A DNA stretch of 64,000 nucleotides, taken from positions 1,963,001-2,027,000 of the forward strand of contig NZ_JBBOUK010000001.1 of the NCBI RefSeq assembly GCF_038006045.1, given 5' to 3'. Each line of letters begins with the position of its first letter. Within the stretch, counting starts at the first letter, position 1. Positions 40,296 to 49,885 of this stretch are shown piece by piece. Made by a program: the position numbers and the translations under genes. The notes under the pieces are model-generated. The model did not search any database and was not told where the DNA came from. It was given only the letters and a program-made list of their open reading frames with translations. The stretch is from Exiguobacterium sp. FSL W8-0210 (GTDB taxonomy: Bacteria; Bacillota; Bacilli; Exiguobacteriales; Exiguobacteriaceae).

Positions 40296-40468
40296 GGGAG
40301 TGACACCTCCACTTTCATAATACTAATCCTTTTTATTCCTAATTATATTCTAGGAATGAGTCAGGCTTCTTCTCGTTTAAGTCTACACTATATAAATACT
40401 TACGAAAAGAAGTTATTGCCCGTCTTAGCGTTCGAATAGATTACGATTTGATGACGATTCGAACAAAG

Positions 40469-40507
40469 GTCGACGAATGAAAACACACGTTTGTTTTTTT
40501 ATTCGTC
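40469..40507. other. Hairpin between divIB and ftsA
   Basis: A long inverted repeat: GACGAAT ... ATTCGTC with an inner AAAACA/TGTTTT pairing around CACG. There is no T tract after it on the minus strand, so it may be a weak terminator, a processing site or a pause site. Confidence 0.5.
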
Positions 40508-40524
40508 AGCCCTTTACGAATCTT

Positions 40525-41304
40525 CTATTTTTTTCCTTTATATGGCTTGAAATAGATACCGCCATCAATTGTAATCGTTCCCGTCTTTCCTTTTGGTAAG
40601 GCAGAAATGACCTTTACGTATTCATTCAAGGAATTTGAAAAGGATGATGTACTGAGTAACACAGTATTCCCATCCGTCATGAATAATTTCAGACCACCCT
40701 TGTCCGTCTTATCGTTTGCGACGATTTCAGAGATCCGACTACGTACTTTCGGCTCGATCTTAACGAGTTCCTTCGTCAACCGATTTAATGATTGATCCGT
40801 AAATCCAGTCAGAATTGGTGCATCGAACAATTCTTCCTTCGACTTTCCGGGAATGATCGTTCCGTCCGCCAGTACGATCCGGTCTCCTGGTTTATCCTTT
40901 GCGTAAGCGATCTCTTTCTCTTCCGTCACCGTCACGCGATATTGATGCAAAAACTGTTTTTGCATCGTTGCTTCCTGAATGCCTGGAACCCTCTCGATTC
41001 GTTCAAGAATGTCTTCCTCTGATAGATTAAAGGCGTGTGTCTCATTCACCTTAACTCCTGATGCCTTCAAGATATCTGATGTTTTGACATTAAGATTACC
41101 ATCAATATCAAATCGAGCGACCCGAGAATAACTCGACTGTAGATAAAAAACGACACCGACCAATAGACCAATCAGAATCAGGACATAGATGAGCCTCCGG
41201 TTGGCTTTTTTGCGACGTTGTTCACGGATATAAGGTATCTTATCCTCGAGGCTGCGGACGTTCTCGTCCTCTTGTGGTCGTCCAACCGCTCTCCGTTCCC
41301 TCAC
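40525..41304 (-). CDS. divIB: Cell division protein DivIB / FtsQ
   Basis: Bitopic divisome protein of 259 residues that controls septal peptidoglycan synthesis with DivIC and FtsL. A basic cytoplasmic segment (1-37) is followed by a membrane segment (about 38-57) and the POTRA domain ([20 protein letters not shown] onward). It lies between murG and ftsA. murB and ylxW/ylxX, found here in B. subtilis, are missing. Confidence 0.93.
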   Translation of the reverse strand: MRERRAVGRPQEDENVRSLEDKIPYIREQRRKKANRRLIYVLILIGLLVGVVFYLQSSYSRVARFDIDGNLNVKTSDILKASGVKVNETHAFNLSEEDILERIERVPGIQEATMQKQFLHQYRVTVTEEKEIAYAKDKPGDRIVLADGTIIPGKSKEELFDAPILTGFTDQSLNRLTKELVKIEPKVRSRISEIVANDKTDKGGLKLFMTDGNTVLLSTSSFSNSLNEYVKVISALPKGKTGTITIDGGIYFKPYKGKK

Positions 41305-41365
41305 GTCTCATTCCCCCTCTATAACGTAACAATTCATTTCCCTATCGGTCTTTTCCTGCAATAGT

Positions 41366-42460
41366 TTAGTTTTTTTGTCCTGTCAGTCGTAACAATTCAT
41401 CAACTAAGTCCCGTGAAGCGTTCGGCATACCGAGCGCAAGCGCCGCTTCAGACATCATTTGTTGTTGTGCTAACGCTTTTTCGCATGCCTCAAACAACCG
41501 ATCACCCGTTAGCTCTTGTTCACGAATCAATAGACTCGCACCTGTCTCGACGAGCGATGAGGCATTGACCTCTTGGTGATTTTCCGTCACGTAAGGACTC
41601 GGGATGAGCACACTCGGTAAGCCGAGTGTCGTCAGTTCTGCCAATGTGCTTGCTCCCGAACGTGAAATGACGAGTTGACTTGCTTTTAAGATGTTCGGTA
41701 AATCATATACGAATGGGCGAAGTTGAATGCGTTCTGGTAAGGAACCAACGCGTGACATAATCGTATCGTAATGAATTTGACCAGTAACGAAGAGGAGCGA
41801 CCAGCCTGCTTGCTCGACCTTCGGCATCATATCGACGACTGCTTCGTTGATTGCAGGTGCGCCACGACTACCGCCATAGATGACGACGAGAGGACGTCCT
41901 TCCTCAAAACCGAAACGTTGTCGCTCTTCAAGCGGATTGATGTTGAGCTCTGCCACTTCAGAAGCACGCGGATTTCCGATTAAAACCGTCTTCGCTTCAT
42001 TCTTACCGAAGTGATGTCCAGACCCTTTAAAAGAGAGTGCAACACGATCCACATACCGAGCTAAAAATTTATTCGTGATACCAGGTAGACTGTTTTGTTC
42101 ATGAACGAGTGTCTTGAAACCCATTTTTGCAGCCGTATACAATACCGGTCCACAAACGAACCCACCTGTACCGACGACGATATCCGGTTGGAACTGACGC
42201 AGTAGTCGACGAACACGCCGGACGCTCTTGACGAACCGGATACCAGTCTTGACGTTTTCGAACGACAAGGAACGACGGATGCCAGAAATCTCAATCGATT
42301 CAAATGGAATTCCCGCACGACGGACGATATCCGCCTCGAGACCATTTTCTGTTCCGATATAGAGGACCTCACACGGCATGCGTTGTTCGAGCTCCCGGAT
42401 CATAGCGAGTGCCGGATAGATGTGACCGCCTGTACCGCCTCCAGAGACGACGATTTTCAT
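41366..42460 (-). CDS. murG: UDP-GlcNAc:lipid I transferase MurG
   Basis: Adds N-acetylglucosamine to lipid I to give lipid II at the inner membrane face. The 364-residue protein has GGGTGGHIYPALA, VVGTGGFVCGP, HEQNSLPGITNK and the UDP-sugar site VISRSGASTLAELTTLGLP. It overlaps murD by 4 bases. Confidence 0.97.
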   Translation of the reverse strand: MKIVVSGGGTGGHIYPALAMIRELEQRMPCEVLYIGTENGLEADIVRRAGIPFESIEISGIRRSLSFENVKTGIRFVKSVRRVRRLLRQFQPDIVVGTGGFVCGPVLYTAAKMGFKTLVHEQNSLPGITNKFLARYVDRVALSFKGSGHHFGKNEAKTVLIGNPRASEVAELNINPLEERQRFGFEEGRPLVVIYGGSRGAPAINEAVVDMMPKVEQAGWSLLFVTGQIHYDTIMSRVGSLPERIQLRPFVYDLPNILKASQLVISRSGASTLAELTTLGLPSVLIPSPYVTENHQEVNASSLVETGASLLIREQELTGDRLFEACEKALAQQQMMSEAALALGMPNASRDLVDELLRLTGQKN

Positions 42461-43803
42461 ACTGTTGTTCCTCCTACTTCATGTACGGCACGAACGAAAT
42501 GATCGCCGCGCTCTTCATATGTCTTGTATTGATCCCAACTTGCAGATGCTGGTGATAGAAGAATGATGTCGCCGGGTCGTGACACTTCAAACGCTACTTT
42601 CACGGCTTCATCCATCGCCTCAACGACGGTCGACGCATAGCCATTTTCTGACGCAAGCGTTCCGAATCGATGACCCGTCTCCCCCAGTCCGATGACATGT
42701 TTGACATGCTTCATTGAATCGAGTAACGGTGTCAAATCCGCTCCACGCTCGAGTCCGCCACATAACCAGATGATGGGTGCCGTAAATCCAGACAACGCCG
42801 CTTCTGTTGCCACATTATTCGTTGCTTTTGAGTCGTTGTAAACTTTTCGGCCAGCAATTTCACCGACGAACTGTGTCCGGTGCTCTACACCACCAAACGT
42901 TCGTAGAACGTGTTGAACGTCAGATAATGCTAAGTTAAACGGTTCGACGAGTGTTAAGGCTGCGAGAACGTTCTCGACATTATGCCCACCACCGAGAGCT
43001 AGTTCACTAACAGGTAAGATACTCGTCCCATTGATTGTCAACGTCTCGTTCATGATTTCTGCATACGCCGATTGACGACGAGAGAACAAGAGTGGCGTTA
43101 CTTCAGCTGTCTTTCCGAGTGCATTGACGGACGCATCATCGGCATTCAAGACAAGACGATCCGTTTCTTTCATGTTCTTAAAGATCCGGGCTTTCGCTTC
43201 GCCATACGATTCAAAATCACCATGATAATCCAGATGTGCTGGTGATAAATTCAAAAATGCTGCCGTATATGGTCGGAACTGCTCGATCCCCATCAATTGA
43301 AAACTTGATAATTCAATGACGATGATATCGTCCTGTTTCGCCTGACATGCGATTTCAATTGCCGGGAATCCAATGTTTCCTGCCAAATGTACACGCCGCG
43401 TACCGGTTTTCAACAATTCATGGACAAGCGTCGTCGTCGTCGTTTTCCCGTTCGATCCTGTGATGGCAATCCACGTCGCATCGGTTGCTTGATATGCCAG
43501 CTCTACCTCTGTCCAAACCGGAATACCGCGTCGCAAGGCTTCTTGTAGCAGATCGATGTGATACGGAATCCCTGGATTCTTGACGATCAAATCAATGTCG
43601 TCGAGTAGTGTGAGCGGGTGCTCACCGTAGACCGTCTTAACGTCGAGCGAAGCAAGCGTCGCTTGATCACTCTCGGACGGCGTTTTCCCGTCATTGACCG
43701 TTACCTCTGCACCAACACTCGCTAAATACCGAGCTGCTGCGATTCCACTTTTCGCCGTTCCGAGAACGAGCACTTTTTGATCATTCCATTGTCGTTGTTC
43801 CAT
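42457..43803 (-). CDS. murD: UDP-N-acetylmuramoyl-L-alanine:D-glutamate ligase MurD
   Basis: ATP-dependent ligase adding D-Glu to the stem peptide. The ATP loop is TGSNGKTTTTTLVHELL, with NLSPAHLDYHGDFESYGEAK and VYNDSKATN downstream. I prefer the ATG at 43803 (448 residues, MEQRQWNDQK), which lines up with relatives; an in-frame GTG at 43818 is also possible, as neither has a strong Shine-Dalgarno. In B. subtilis spoVE follows murD; here murG follows directly. Confidence 0.95.
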   Translation of the reverse strand: MEQRQWNDQKVLVLGTAKSGIAAARYLASVGAEVTVNDGKTPSESDQATLASLDVKTVYGEHPLTLLDDIDLIVKNPGIPYHIDLLQEALRRGIPVWTEVELAYQATDATWIAITGSNGKTTTTTLVHELLKTGTRRVHLAGNIGFPAIEIACQAKQDDIIVIELSSFQLMGIEQFRPYTAAFLNLSPAHLDYHGDFESYGEAKARIFKNMKETDRLVLNADDASVNALGKTAEVTPLLFSRRQSAYAEIMNETLTINGTSILPVSELALGGGHNVENVLAALTLVEPFNLALSDVQHVLRTFGGVEHRTQFVGEIAGRKVYNDSKATNNVATEAALSGFTAPIIWLCGGLERGADLTPLLDSMKHVKHVIGLGETGHRFGTLASENGYASTVVEAMDEAVKVAFEVSRPGDIILLSPASASWDQYKTYEERGDHFVRAVHEVGGTTV

Positions 43804-43836
43804 TGTTGAATCGCTCACTTTCTCTCTTCTTTTTTA

Positions 43837-44799
43837 TTACACGAATAGATAGGCGATGAATGCCATCAAACAGCTGATTCCTGCGAATGTACCGACGATC
43901 CGCCATTCGCTCCAACCGACCATTTCGAAGTGGTGATGAATCGGGCTCATTTTGAAAATTCGTTTTCCTGTCGTCTTAAAGGAAATGACTTGTAGAATGA
44001 CGGATAATGTCTCGACAACGAACACGATACCGATTAAGACGAGTAGTAATTCCAGTTTTAAGACAATCGATAGACCTGCTAGTGCAGCACCGAGTGCAAG
44101 TGAACCTGTATCTCCCATGAAGATCTTCGCTGGGTGCGCATTGAATAACAGGAATCCGATCAATGCACCGACTGCTGAGAAAGCAAAACAAGCAGCGCCT
44201 ATTTCATCTGCGATAAACCAACTGTATGATCCGAAGAACAAGAATGTTGGAATCGCTGTGAATGATACGAGACCGTCCAATCCATCCGTCAAGTTGACTG
44301 CATTTGAGAAGCCAACTAACCAGAACAAGGCAACAAACGGATAGACGATACCGAAATCAAGCTCAAAATCGGTAAATGGAATCGATAGATACGTCGCCTC
44401 ACTCGTAAATCCACCACTCAACCAGACGAATAACAATCCGACGACGATTTGTCCAATTAATTTTTGTTTCGAATTCAGACCAAGATTACGTTTCTTGACG
44501 ACTTTGATGTAATCATCAATGAAGCCGATGACACCATAAGCAAGTGTTAAAAACAGTAACGATAATTGTGTCGTCGATAGATCTCCCATGACGACTGCAC
44601 CGAAAACGCTGACGATCATCGCGACAAGAATGACGATTCCACCCATCGTCGGTGTTCCGGATTTGACCTGATGCCATTGCGGTCCTTCTTCCCGAATTTC
44701 CTGACCGAACTTCAATTGGTGTAGAAATGGAATCGCCTTTGGCATGACGAGTAGTACAACAAGAAATGCAAGAATAAGACTGATGAATAATGTGATCAT
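43837..44799 (-). CDS. mraY: Phospho-N-acetylmuramoyl-pentapeptide transferase MraY
   Basis: Integral membrane enzyme making lipid I. The 320-residue form starts at the ATG at 44799 with AAGGGTG upstream. About ten membrane segments, FIDDYIKVVKKRNLGL, NLTDGLDGLVSF and MGDTGSLALGA mark the active site. It sits between murF and murD. Confidence 0.96.
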   Translation of the reverse strand: MITLFISLILAFLVVLLVMPKAIPFLHQLKFGQEIREEGPQWHQVKSGTPTMGGIVILVAMIVSVFGAVVMGDLSTTQLSLLFLTLAYGVIGFIDDYIKVVKKRNLGLNSKQKLIGQIVVGLLFVWLSGGFTSEATYLSIPFTDFELDFGIVYPFVALFWLVGFSNAVNLTDGLDGLVSFTAIPTFLFFGSYSWFIADEIGAACFAFSAVGALIGFLLFNAHPAKIFMGDTGSLALGAALAGLSIVLKLELLLVLIGIVFVVETLSVILQVISFKTTGKRIFKMSPIHHHFEMVGWSEWRIVGTFAGISCLMAFIAYLFV

Positions 44800-44822
44800 A
44801 GCAGACACCCTTTTTTCAAAAA

Positions 44823-46142
44823 TTAGTTTTCGTTCAGATAGGTTAATATCCGTTCAAGCGCCATCCCACGTGACGCTTTCAATAAAACGATTGTTCGTTC
44901 TCCGAGCAATGGACGCAATCGTTTTGCAGCATCCTCGACGGTTGTCGCGAATTGGATTTGGACAGACGGGTCGCTGATTCCTTCAGCAATCCACGCGCCT
45001 TTCTCCCCTACTAGGATAGCATGCGAGACAGGTAACACAATCCGCTTTCCGACCGAGGCATGTAATAAGCGTTCTTGGTCCCCTAATTCATACATATCGC
45101 CGAGGACGAGAACGCGTGTCGTGTACCCTTCCAGCGCAGTGACCGTCTCAATCGCTGCATTCATTGATGTCGGACTCGCGTTATACGCATCATTGATGAC
45201 CGCAGTCTCTTCAAAGAGTAATCGTTCCATCCGCATCGGTGTCAATTCAACCGCATCGAACCCTTCTTGAATCCGGGCGTCCGTCACGCCAAGTGCACGT
45301 GCTGTCGCAATTGCGTATGCTGCATTTCGGACTTGGTGTTTCCCTAGCACTGGTAGGTGAAAAGCGGTGCCATCGTAAGTAAAGGCCGTTCCAAAGAACG
45401 TTGCTTCCTTCGTTTCGATCCGGTACGTATTTCCGATTTGATAGCCGATCTTCTCCGCTTCGACTTCTGCGAGAAGTGGTTCGTCACCATCAACGAATAA
45501 ATGACCACCTGGTTTGAGTCCGGATTGAATCTCAAGCTTCGCTTTGGCGATGCCACTGCGTCCACCGACTTGCTCCGCATGCGATTCGCCGATGTTCGTG
45601 ACGAGTGCGATATCTGGCTCAGCTAGATTCGATAGGAATTCAATATCGCCAAACCCGTTCATTCCCATCTCAAGCACAGCAACTTCCGTATCAGCTGGCA
45701 TCATGAGAATCGTTAATGGCATTCCGATATCCGAATTGAAGTTTCCTTGTGTCTTATGTGTCTTAAACGTCGTCTTGAGTACGCTCTCGACCATGTCCTT
45801 CGTCGATGTCTTCCCATTTGATCCAGTGATGGCGACGATTTTCGGCGCAATCTGCAGTAAGTATCGTTTTGCGATTTGTTGCAGGGCAACCAATGGTTCA
45901 TCGACTTCCAAGAAAACGATATCGATGTCTGGTCGATCAATGCCTTTCTTCCATAAGGTGACGATCGCTCCTTGGTTTTTTGCACCTTCAAGGAATCGAT
46001 GACCATCGACGCGTGCTCCCTGAATCGGAACATAGAGACCGTCTTCCAGTTGTGCGCGTGAATCCGTTGCAAAATGACGAACGATACGATCATCTTTGAC
46101 ATCGAGATGCAACCATTCAGCGAGTTGCGTAATTGTTAACAT
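44823..46142 (-). CDS. murF: UDP-MurNAc-tripeptide:D-Ala-D-Ala ligase MurF
   Basis: Adds D-Ala-D-Ala to the stem peptide. The ATG at 46142 (439 residues, MLTITQLAEWLHLD) follows GGAGG by 8 bases. The ATP loop is ITGSNGKTSTKDMVESV, and MGMNGFGDIEFLS, NIGESHAEQVGGRSGIAKAK and NDAYNASPTSM mark MurF rather than MurE. It occupies the place between pbpB and mraY that murE holds in B. subtilis; no murE is present in the window. Confidence 0.95.
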   Translation of the reverse strand: MLTITQLAEWLHLDVKDDRIVRHFATDSRAQLEDGLYVPIQGARVDGHRFLEGAKNQGAIVTLWKKGIDRPDIDIVFLEVDEPLVALQQIAKRYLLQIAPKIVAITGSNGKTSTKDMVESVLKTTFKTHKTQGNFNSDIGMPLTILMMPADTEVAVLEMGMNGFGDIEFLSNLAEPDIALVTNIGESHAEQVGGRSGIAKAKLEIQSGLKPGGHLFVDGDEPLLAEVEAEKIGYQIGNTYRIETKEATFFGTAFTYDGTAFHLPVLGKHQVRNAAYAIATARALGVTDARIQEGFDAVELTPMRMERLLFEETAVINDAYNASPTSMNAAIETVTALEGYTTRVLVLGDMYELGDQERLLHASVGKRIVLPVSHAILVGEKGAWIAEGISDPSVQIQFATTVEDAAKRLRPLLGERTIVLLKASRGMALERILTYLNEN

Positions 46143-46167
46143 GATATATACCTCCATTCGATGACAG

Positions 46168-46215
46168 CAAAAGAGGACGAATGCAAAAGTCAACGAATGA
46201 CTCCTGTTCGTCCTC
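46168..46215 (-). terminator. Terminator-like hairpin between pbpB and murF
   Basis: Minus strand: a 9-bp stem GAGGACGAA / TTCGTCCTC with a 25-base loop, followed by TTTTG. It lies 36 bases after the pbpB stop and about 13 bases before the murF ribosome binding site, with no room for another promoter. Confidence 0.6.
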
Positions 46216-46250
46216 GTCTTCCTGTAGAAATCAGGAAACTTGCTCTACCG

Positions 46251-48389
46251 TTACTCTTTAGGTTCAGCTAGTTCGACCGTCAACTTTCCATTTTCCTTCA
46301 CTAGTGTACCAGTTCGAGCCGATTGTTTGGTTACAAAACCTTTACCGATGACGTCGAGCTTCAAATCATATAAGCTGACAAGCTTTTTGACATCCCGTTG
46401 CGACCAACCGGTCAAATCCGGCATCTTGAACGTATTTGATGTTTTCAGCAAGACACGTTCTCCGCTGACAAATTCCTGTCCACGGGATGGAATCTGTGAA
46501 ACGACTTCAGCACCATCGCCTAGGATGATCGCAACTGCCTCTTGTTCTTTTGCTAATTCAGTCGCTTGTCGAGCACTCTTCTTGATATAACTTGGCGTGA
46601 TCTTCGCTTTGACATCCACCGAATCCTTTTGCGTTTCCGGTTGGATACTACGATACTGTAGTGCCGTATTCATGACACTTTTGAACACAGGGCTCATGAT
46701 GAGCGGACCAGAAACAGATGATTCGTTTTTCGATGGACGATCGACCGCGATGTACATGATCAATTCCGGATCATCTTTGGGGGCCATACCGATGAACGAG
46801 TGAATGAATTGTCCTTGAATATACTTTCCATTCTCAGAAATCTGAGCCGTTCCGGTCTTCCCAATGACCCGGTAATCTTTCAACTTATACATTTGACCTG
46901 TACCAAGCTTACTATTGACGACACCGTCGAGTGCTTCGCGTGTTGCTTTTGCCGCTTCAGCGGAGATCGGTTTACCGACGACCTCTGTTTTCGCTCGGTA
47001 TGGTGCCTTATCCGTATGATCCGCTTTTTGGATGATATGCGGTTTGACCATCTCGCCGTCTCCAGCGATCGCTGTCGCTCCTTGAAGCAATTGCATCGGC
47101 GTGACCGCAGTCGATTGCCCCCATGAGGTGATGAGCGCATTCAATGGTTTAGACAAGTCGGATTGACTATTTACTTCTCCCGAGATGTCTATACCCGTTC
47201 GTTGGTCAAAATGAAACTTCTTAAAATAATCTTTATACCGTTCGATCCCAAGTTTTTCTGCTGTCAACTTCGAGAACATGACGTTTGAGGAGTGATAGAC
47301 CCCTTCAATCATCGGAATGGTTCCCCAACCGACATCGTTATAATCCTTGATGACCGTTCCTTTGTAGTTATAACTACCCGATTTATACATCTCATTCGGA
47401 CGGAAGACTCCCGCATCAATCGCCGCTGCAAGCGTAAAGATTTTCATCGTCGAACCTGGCTCGAATCGTGACGAGACGGCAAAATTCGTGAAATCTTTCA
47501 TATCACGTAAATTCGGGTTGAACGATGGGCGATCCGCCATAGCGAGGATTTCACCAGTCTTCGCATCCATGACGATACCTGTCGCATTTTTCGGTTTGTA
47601 CGTGTTGTACATTTTTTGCATCTCTTTTTCAAGCGACTGTTGGATTCGATGATCGATCGTCAAATAGAGATTCGATCCATCCTTCGGTTCGTTCGAGATA
47701 CGTGACGCACCTTGAATCAGCGGATTACCGCTACGATCCTTTTCAAAGACACGGGCTCCGTAAGATTCACTTAAAGCATTATCATACTGCTTCTCGATTC
47801 CCATCTGACCTTGTAAAGCGACCCGACCATTCTCCTCCGTAATCTTTTGAACGAATCCAAGTGTATCGGACAAGAAGATGCCGTTCGGATAGTATCGTTT
47901 CGGCTCTTCAATCATCCGGATGCCAGGAAGCTTCAGATTGTCGATCTTCTCTTTTTGATCAAGCGTCAAATCATTTCCTTTTTTTCCGAACTCAATTTGA
48001 GAACGGTCTTTGTTTTCAATCAGATAGGTCTCCAGTTCCTTCGTCGTCATCCCAAGAATCGGCGCAAGACCTTCAGCCGTCTTTTTAAAGTCGACGATCG
48101 TCTCATCTGGATCTTTGACACCACCAAGTCGATAAACGCCAATCAGATGATAGGATGGAATATTGATCGCAATCGGGGAACCGAGACGGTCGAAAATCTC
48201 GCCACGTTCTGCTCCAAGCGTTTCTTGAGACTCCCATCGTTTCTTTTCCGCATATGCAATCATATCTTCACCGTGGAACTGTTTTGTCGTAGCTAAATAC
48301 AAAAATCGGCCAATGAACACAAAAAAGAGAGTAGCAAATATCACCATGATAAAGGCTACTCTCCAACGGGATTTTTTCAGTGGATTCAT
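46251..48389 (-). CDS. pbpB: Septal penicillin-binding protein 2B (transpeptidase with two PASTA domains)
   Basis: Class B transpeptidase that crosslinks septal wall. The 712-residue protein has a cytoplasmic N-terminus and one membrane segment (about 10-32), the PBP dimerisation domain, and the transpeptidase motifs: STMK in EPGSTMKIFTLA, SSN in VYHSSNVMF and KTG in GKTGTAQ. Two PASTA domains follow at about 580-710. There is only one such gene here; B. subtilis has pbpB and then the sporulation copy spoVD. It overlaps ftsL by 4 bases. Confidence 0.94.
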   Translation of the reverse strand: MNPLKKSRWRVAFIMVIFATLFFVFIGRFLYLATTKQFHGEDMIAYAEKKRWESQETLGAERGEIFDRLGSPIAINIPSYHLIGVYRLGGVKDPDETIVDFKKTAEGLAPILGMTTKELETYLIENKDRSQIEFGKKGNDLTLDQKEKIDNLKLPGIRMIEEPKRYYPNGIFLSDTLGFVQKITEENGRVALQGQMGIEKQYDNALSESYGARVFEKDRSGNPLIQGASRISNEPKDGSNLYLTIDHRIQQSLEKEMQKMYNTYKPKNATGIVMDAKTGEILAMADRPSFNPNLRDMKDFTNFAVSSRFEPGSTMKIFTLAAAIDAGVFRPNEMYKSGSYNYKGTVIKDYNDVGWGTIPMIEGVYHSSNVMFSKLTAEKLGIERYKDYFKKFHFDQRTGIDISGEVNSQSDLSKPLNALITSWGQSTAVTPMQLLQGATAIAGDGEMVKPHIIQKADHTDKAPYRAKTEVVGKPISAEAAKATREALDGVVNSKLGTGQMYKLKDYRVIGKTGTAQISENGKYIQGQFIHSFIGMAPKDDPELIMYIAVDRPSKNESSVSGPLIMSPVFKSVMNTALQYRSIQPETQKDSVDVKAKITPSYIKKSARQATELAKEQEAVAIILGDGAEVVSQIPSRGQEFVSGERVLLKTSNTFKMPDLTGWSQRDVKKLVSLYDLKLDVIGKGFVTKQSARTGTLVKENGKLTVELAEPKE

Positions 48390-48772
48390 TTAGGAATCAC
48401 CTTGATGTTCCCTTTACGCATATCAAGACCCTGTTCTTTTGCAATCTTATAAATCCGTTCCGGAGAGCTTAAGTTCGTGACCTCTAGTTGTAAACGTTCG
48501 TTTTCTTTTTTGAGTGATTGTGTGACTTGGTTCTCTTTCGCTAAATCACGGCTCACATTATACGCTTCGTTATGCGTACTGATCGTCAAACTCCCAAATA
48601 ACACAAGACCACCAATCATCGCGCTGTATAAGAATTTTTCAAAGGGATACAAGCGATACTTCGGACGGACGGCGACGCGACGCGCGATATCTTCCGTCTT
48701 TCGTGGTTCCTGAACAGGTTGTTGACGAACGGGTTGAACCGTTTGGACCGATTTACGAAGTGGTTCTGCCAT
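48386..48772 (-). CDS. ftsL: Cell division protein FtsL
   Basis: Small bitopic divisome protein of 128 residues. A long basic/proline-rich cytoplasmic tail (1-45), one membrane segment (about 48-66) and an extracytoplasmic leucine-rich coiled coil (LAKENQVTQSLKKENERLQL) are visible. Position between rsmH and pbpB supports the call, since FtsL sequences are poorly conserved. Confidence 0.9.
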   Translation of the reverse strand: MAEPLRKSVQTVQPVRQQPVQEPRKTEDIARRVAVRPKYRLYPFEKFLYSAMIGGLVLFGSLTISTHNEAYNVSRDLAKENQVTQSLKKENERLQLEVTNLSSPERIYKIAKEQGLDMRKGNIKVIPK

Positions 48773-48785
48773 TGGAATGCTCCTC

Positions 48786-49724
48786 TCAAGTTTCTTTCAT
48801 TTTTTCAGCAACTCGTAATTTTGCCGATCGGGCGCGACGGTTATCATCGAGCTCTTCAACACCAGCCGTAATCGGCTTGCGTGTGACGAGTCGGAGTTCC
48901 GGCTCCATTTCGACTGGAATCATCGGTAACCCCGGTGGAAGCTCGGGTAGTGATGATTTTTCTTTGATTGCTTGTTTACACATGCGATCTTCAAGTGAAT
49001 GGAACGTAATGACACATAGACGTCCACCGACCCGTAATAAATCAATGGCTTGGTGTACTGCACGGTCAAAGACATTCAGTTCATCATTGACGGCGATCCG
49101 GATTGCTTGGAATGTCCGTTTCGCAGGGTGACCACCTTTACGTCGTGCTGGTGCCGGAATCGCATCCTTGATCAATTCGACGAGTTCGAACGTCGTCTCG
49201 ATCGGTCGCTCTTCCCGCGCTTTTTCGATTTTGCGCGCAATCTGTTTCGAGAATTTCTCTTCCCCGTATGTAAAGAAGATACGTACGAGATCATTGTACG
49301 ACCACTCATTGACGACTTCGTAAGCAGAAAGTGGAGAAGATTGATCCATGCGCATGTCGAGACGTGCGTCGTGATTGTAACTAAATCCCCGTTCCCCTTC
49401 GTCTAATTGTGGTGAAGAGACACCGAGATCGAATAAGATGCCGTCCACTTTCTCGACGCCATGTGCTGCTAATTGCTCTTTCAGATAAGCAAAATTACTC
49501 TTTATTAAAGTAAAGCGACCTTCATACGCCGCGAGACGTTCTGTTGCGTGAGCGAGGGCGACATCATCTTGATCAAATGCGTATAGATGACCTGTCGTCA
49601 ATTGCTTGACGATCTCTTCGCTGTGTCCTGCTCCACCTAGTGTACAATCGACGTAAATACCGTCGGGTTTAATCGCGAGTCCTTCGATCGACTCCCATTT
49701 CAATACTGTTTCATGCTCAAACAT
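48786..49724 (-). CDS. rsmH: 16S rRNA (cytosine-1402-N4)-methyltransferase RsmH (MraW)
   Basis: Methylates C1402 in the ribosomal P site. The ATG at 49724 (312 residues, [12 protein letters not shown]) is chosen because relatives start with a similar HxSVLL-type segment; the ATG at 49736 is 4 codons earlier. SAM-binding [14 protein letters not shown] and [19 protein letters not shown] are intact. It is the first gene of this dcw cluster: mraZ, normally directly upstream, is absent. Confidence 0.95.
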   Translation of the reverse strand: MFEHETVLKWESIEGLAIKPDGIYVDCTLGGAGHSEEIVKQLTTGHLYAFDQDDVALAHATERLAAYEGRFTLIKSNFAYLKEQLAAHGVEKVDGILFDLGVSSPQLDEGERGFSYNHDARLDMRMDQSSPLSAYEVVNEWSYNDLVRIFFTYGEEKFSKQIARKIEKAREERPIETTFELVELIKDAIPAPARRKGGHPAKRTFQAIRIAVNDELNVFDRAVHQAIDLLRVGGRLCVITFHSLEDRMCKQAIKEKSSLPELPPGLPMIPVEMEPELRLVTRKPITAGVEELDDNRRARSAKLRVAEKMKET

Positions 49725-49736
49725 GTCCTGCCTCAC

Positions 49737-49860
49737 CTTTCACTGTCCTTGAAGGACGTTACTCTTTTTCAATGTATCACATTCTCTCGTGAAAACGTTA
49801 CGAAAATGAGACAGTTTCCTTGATTTATTTAACTTTTGTGTAATTTTCGCTAAAAAAGAG
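49737..49860. other. Leader of the dcw cluster; contains a short palindrome but no mraZ
   Basis: This stretch has no ORF. It contains GTCCTT-G-AAGGAC (about 49744-49756), a perfect 13-base palindrome shortly before the rsmH ribosome binding site. I found no triplet of TGGGA-type MraZ boxes. A promoter is expected here, but no hexamer pair scored well by eye. Confidence 0.4.
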
Positions 49861-49885
49861 AAAAAACCTGCTAGTTTCAGCAGGC
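49855..49885 (-). terminator. Rho-independent terminator after bshC
   Basis: Minus strand: CCTGCT / AGCAGG stem with GAAACT loop and T6, directly after the bshC stop. It separates the bshC unit from the dcw cluster. Confidence 0.85.
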
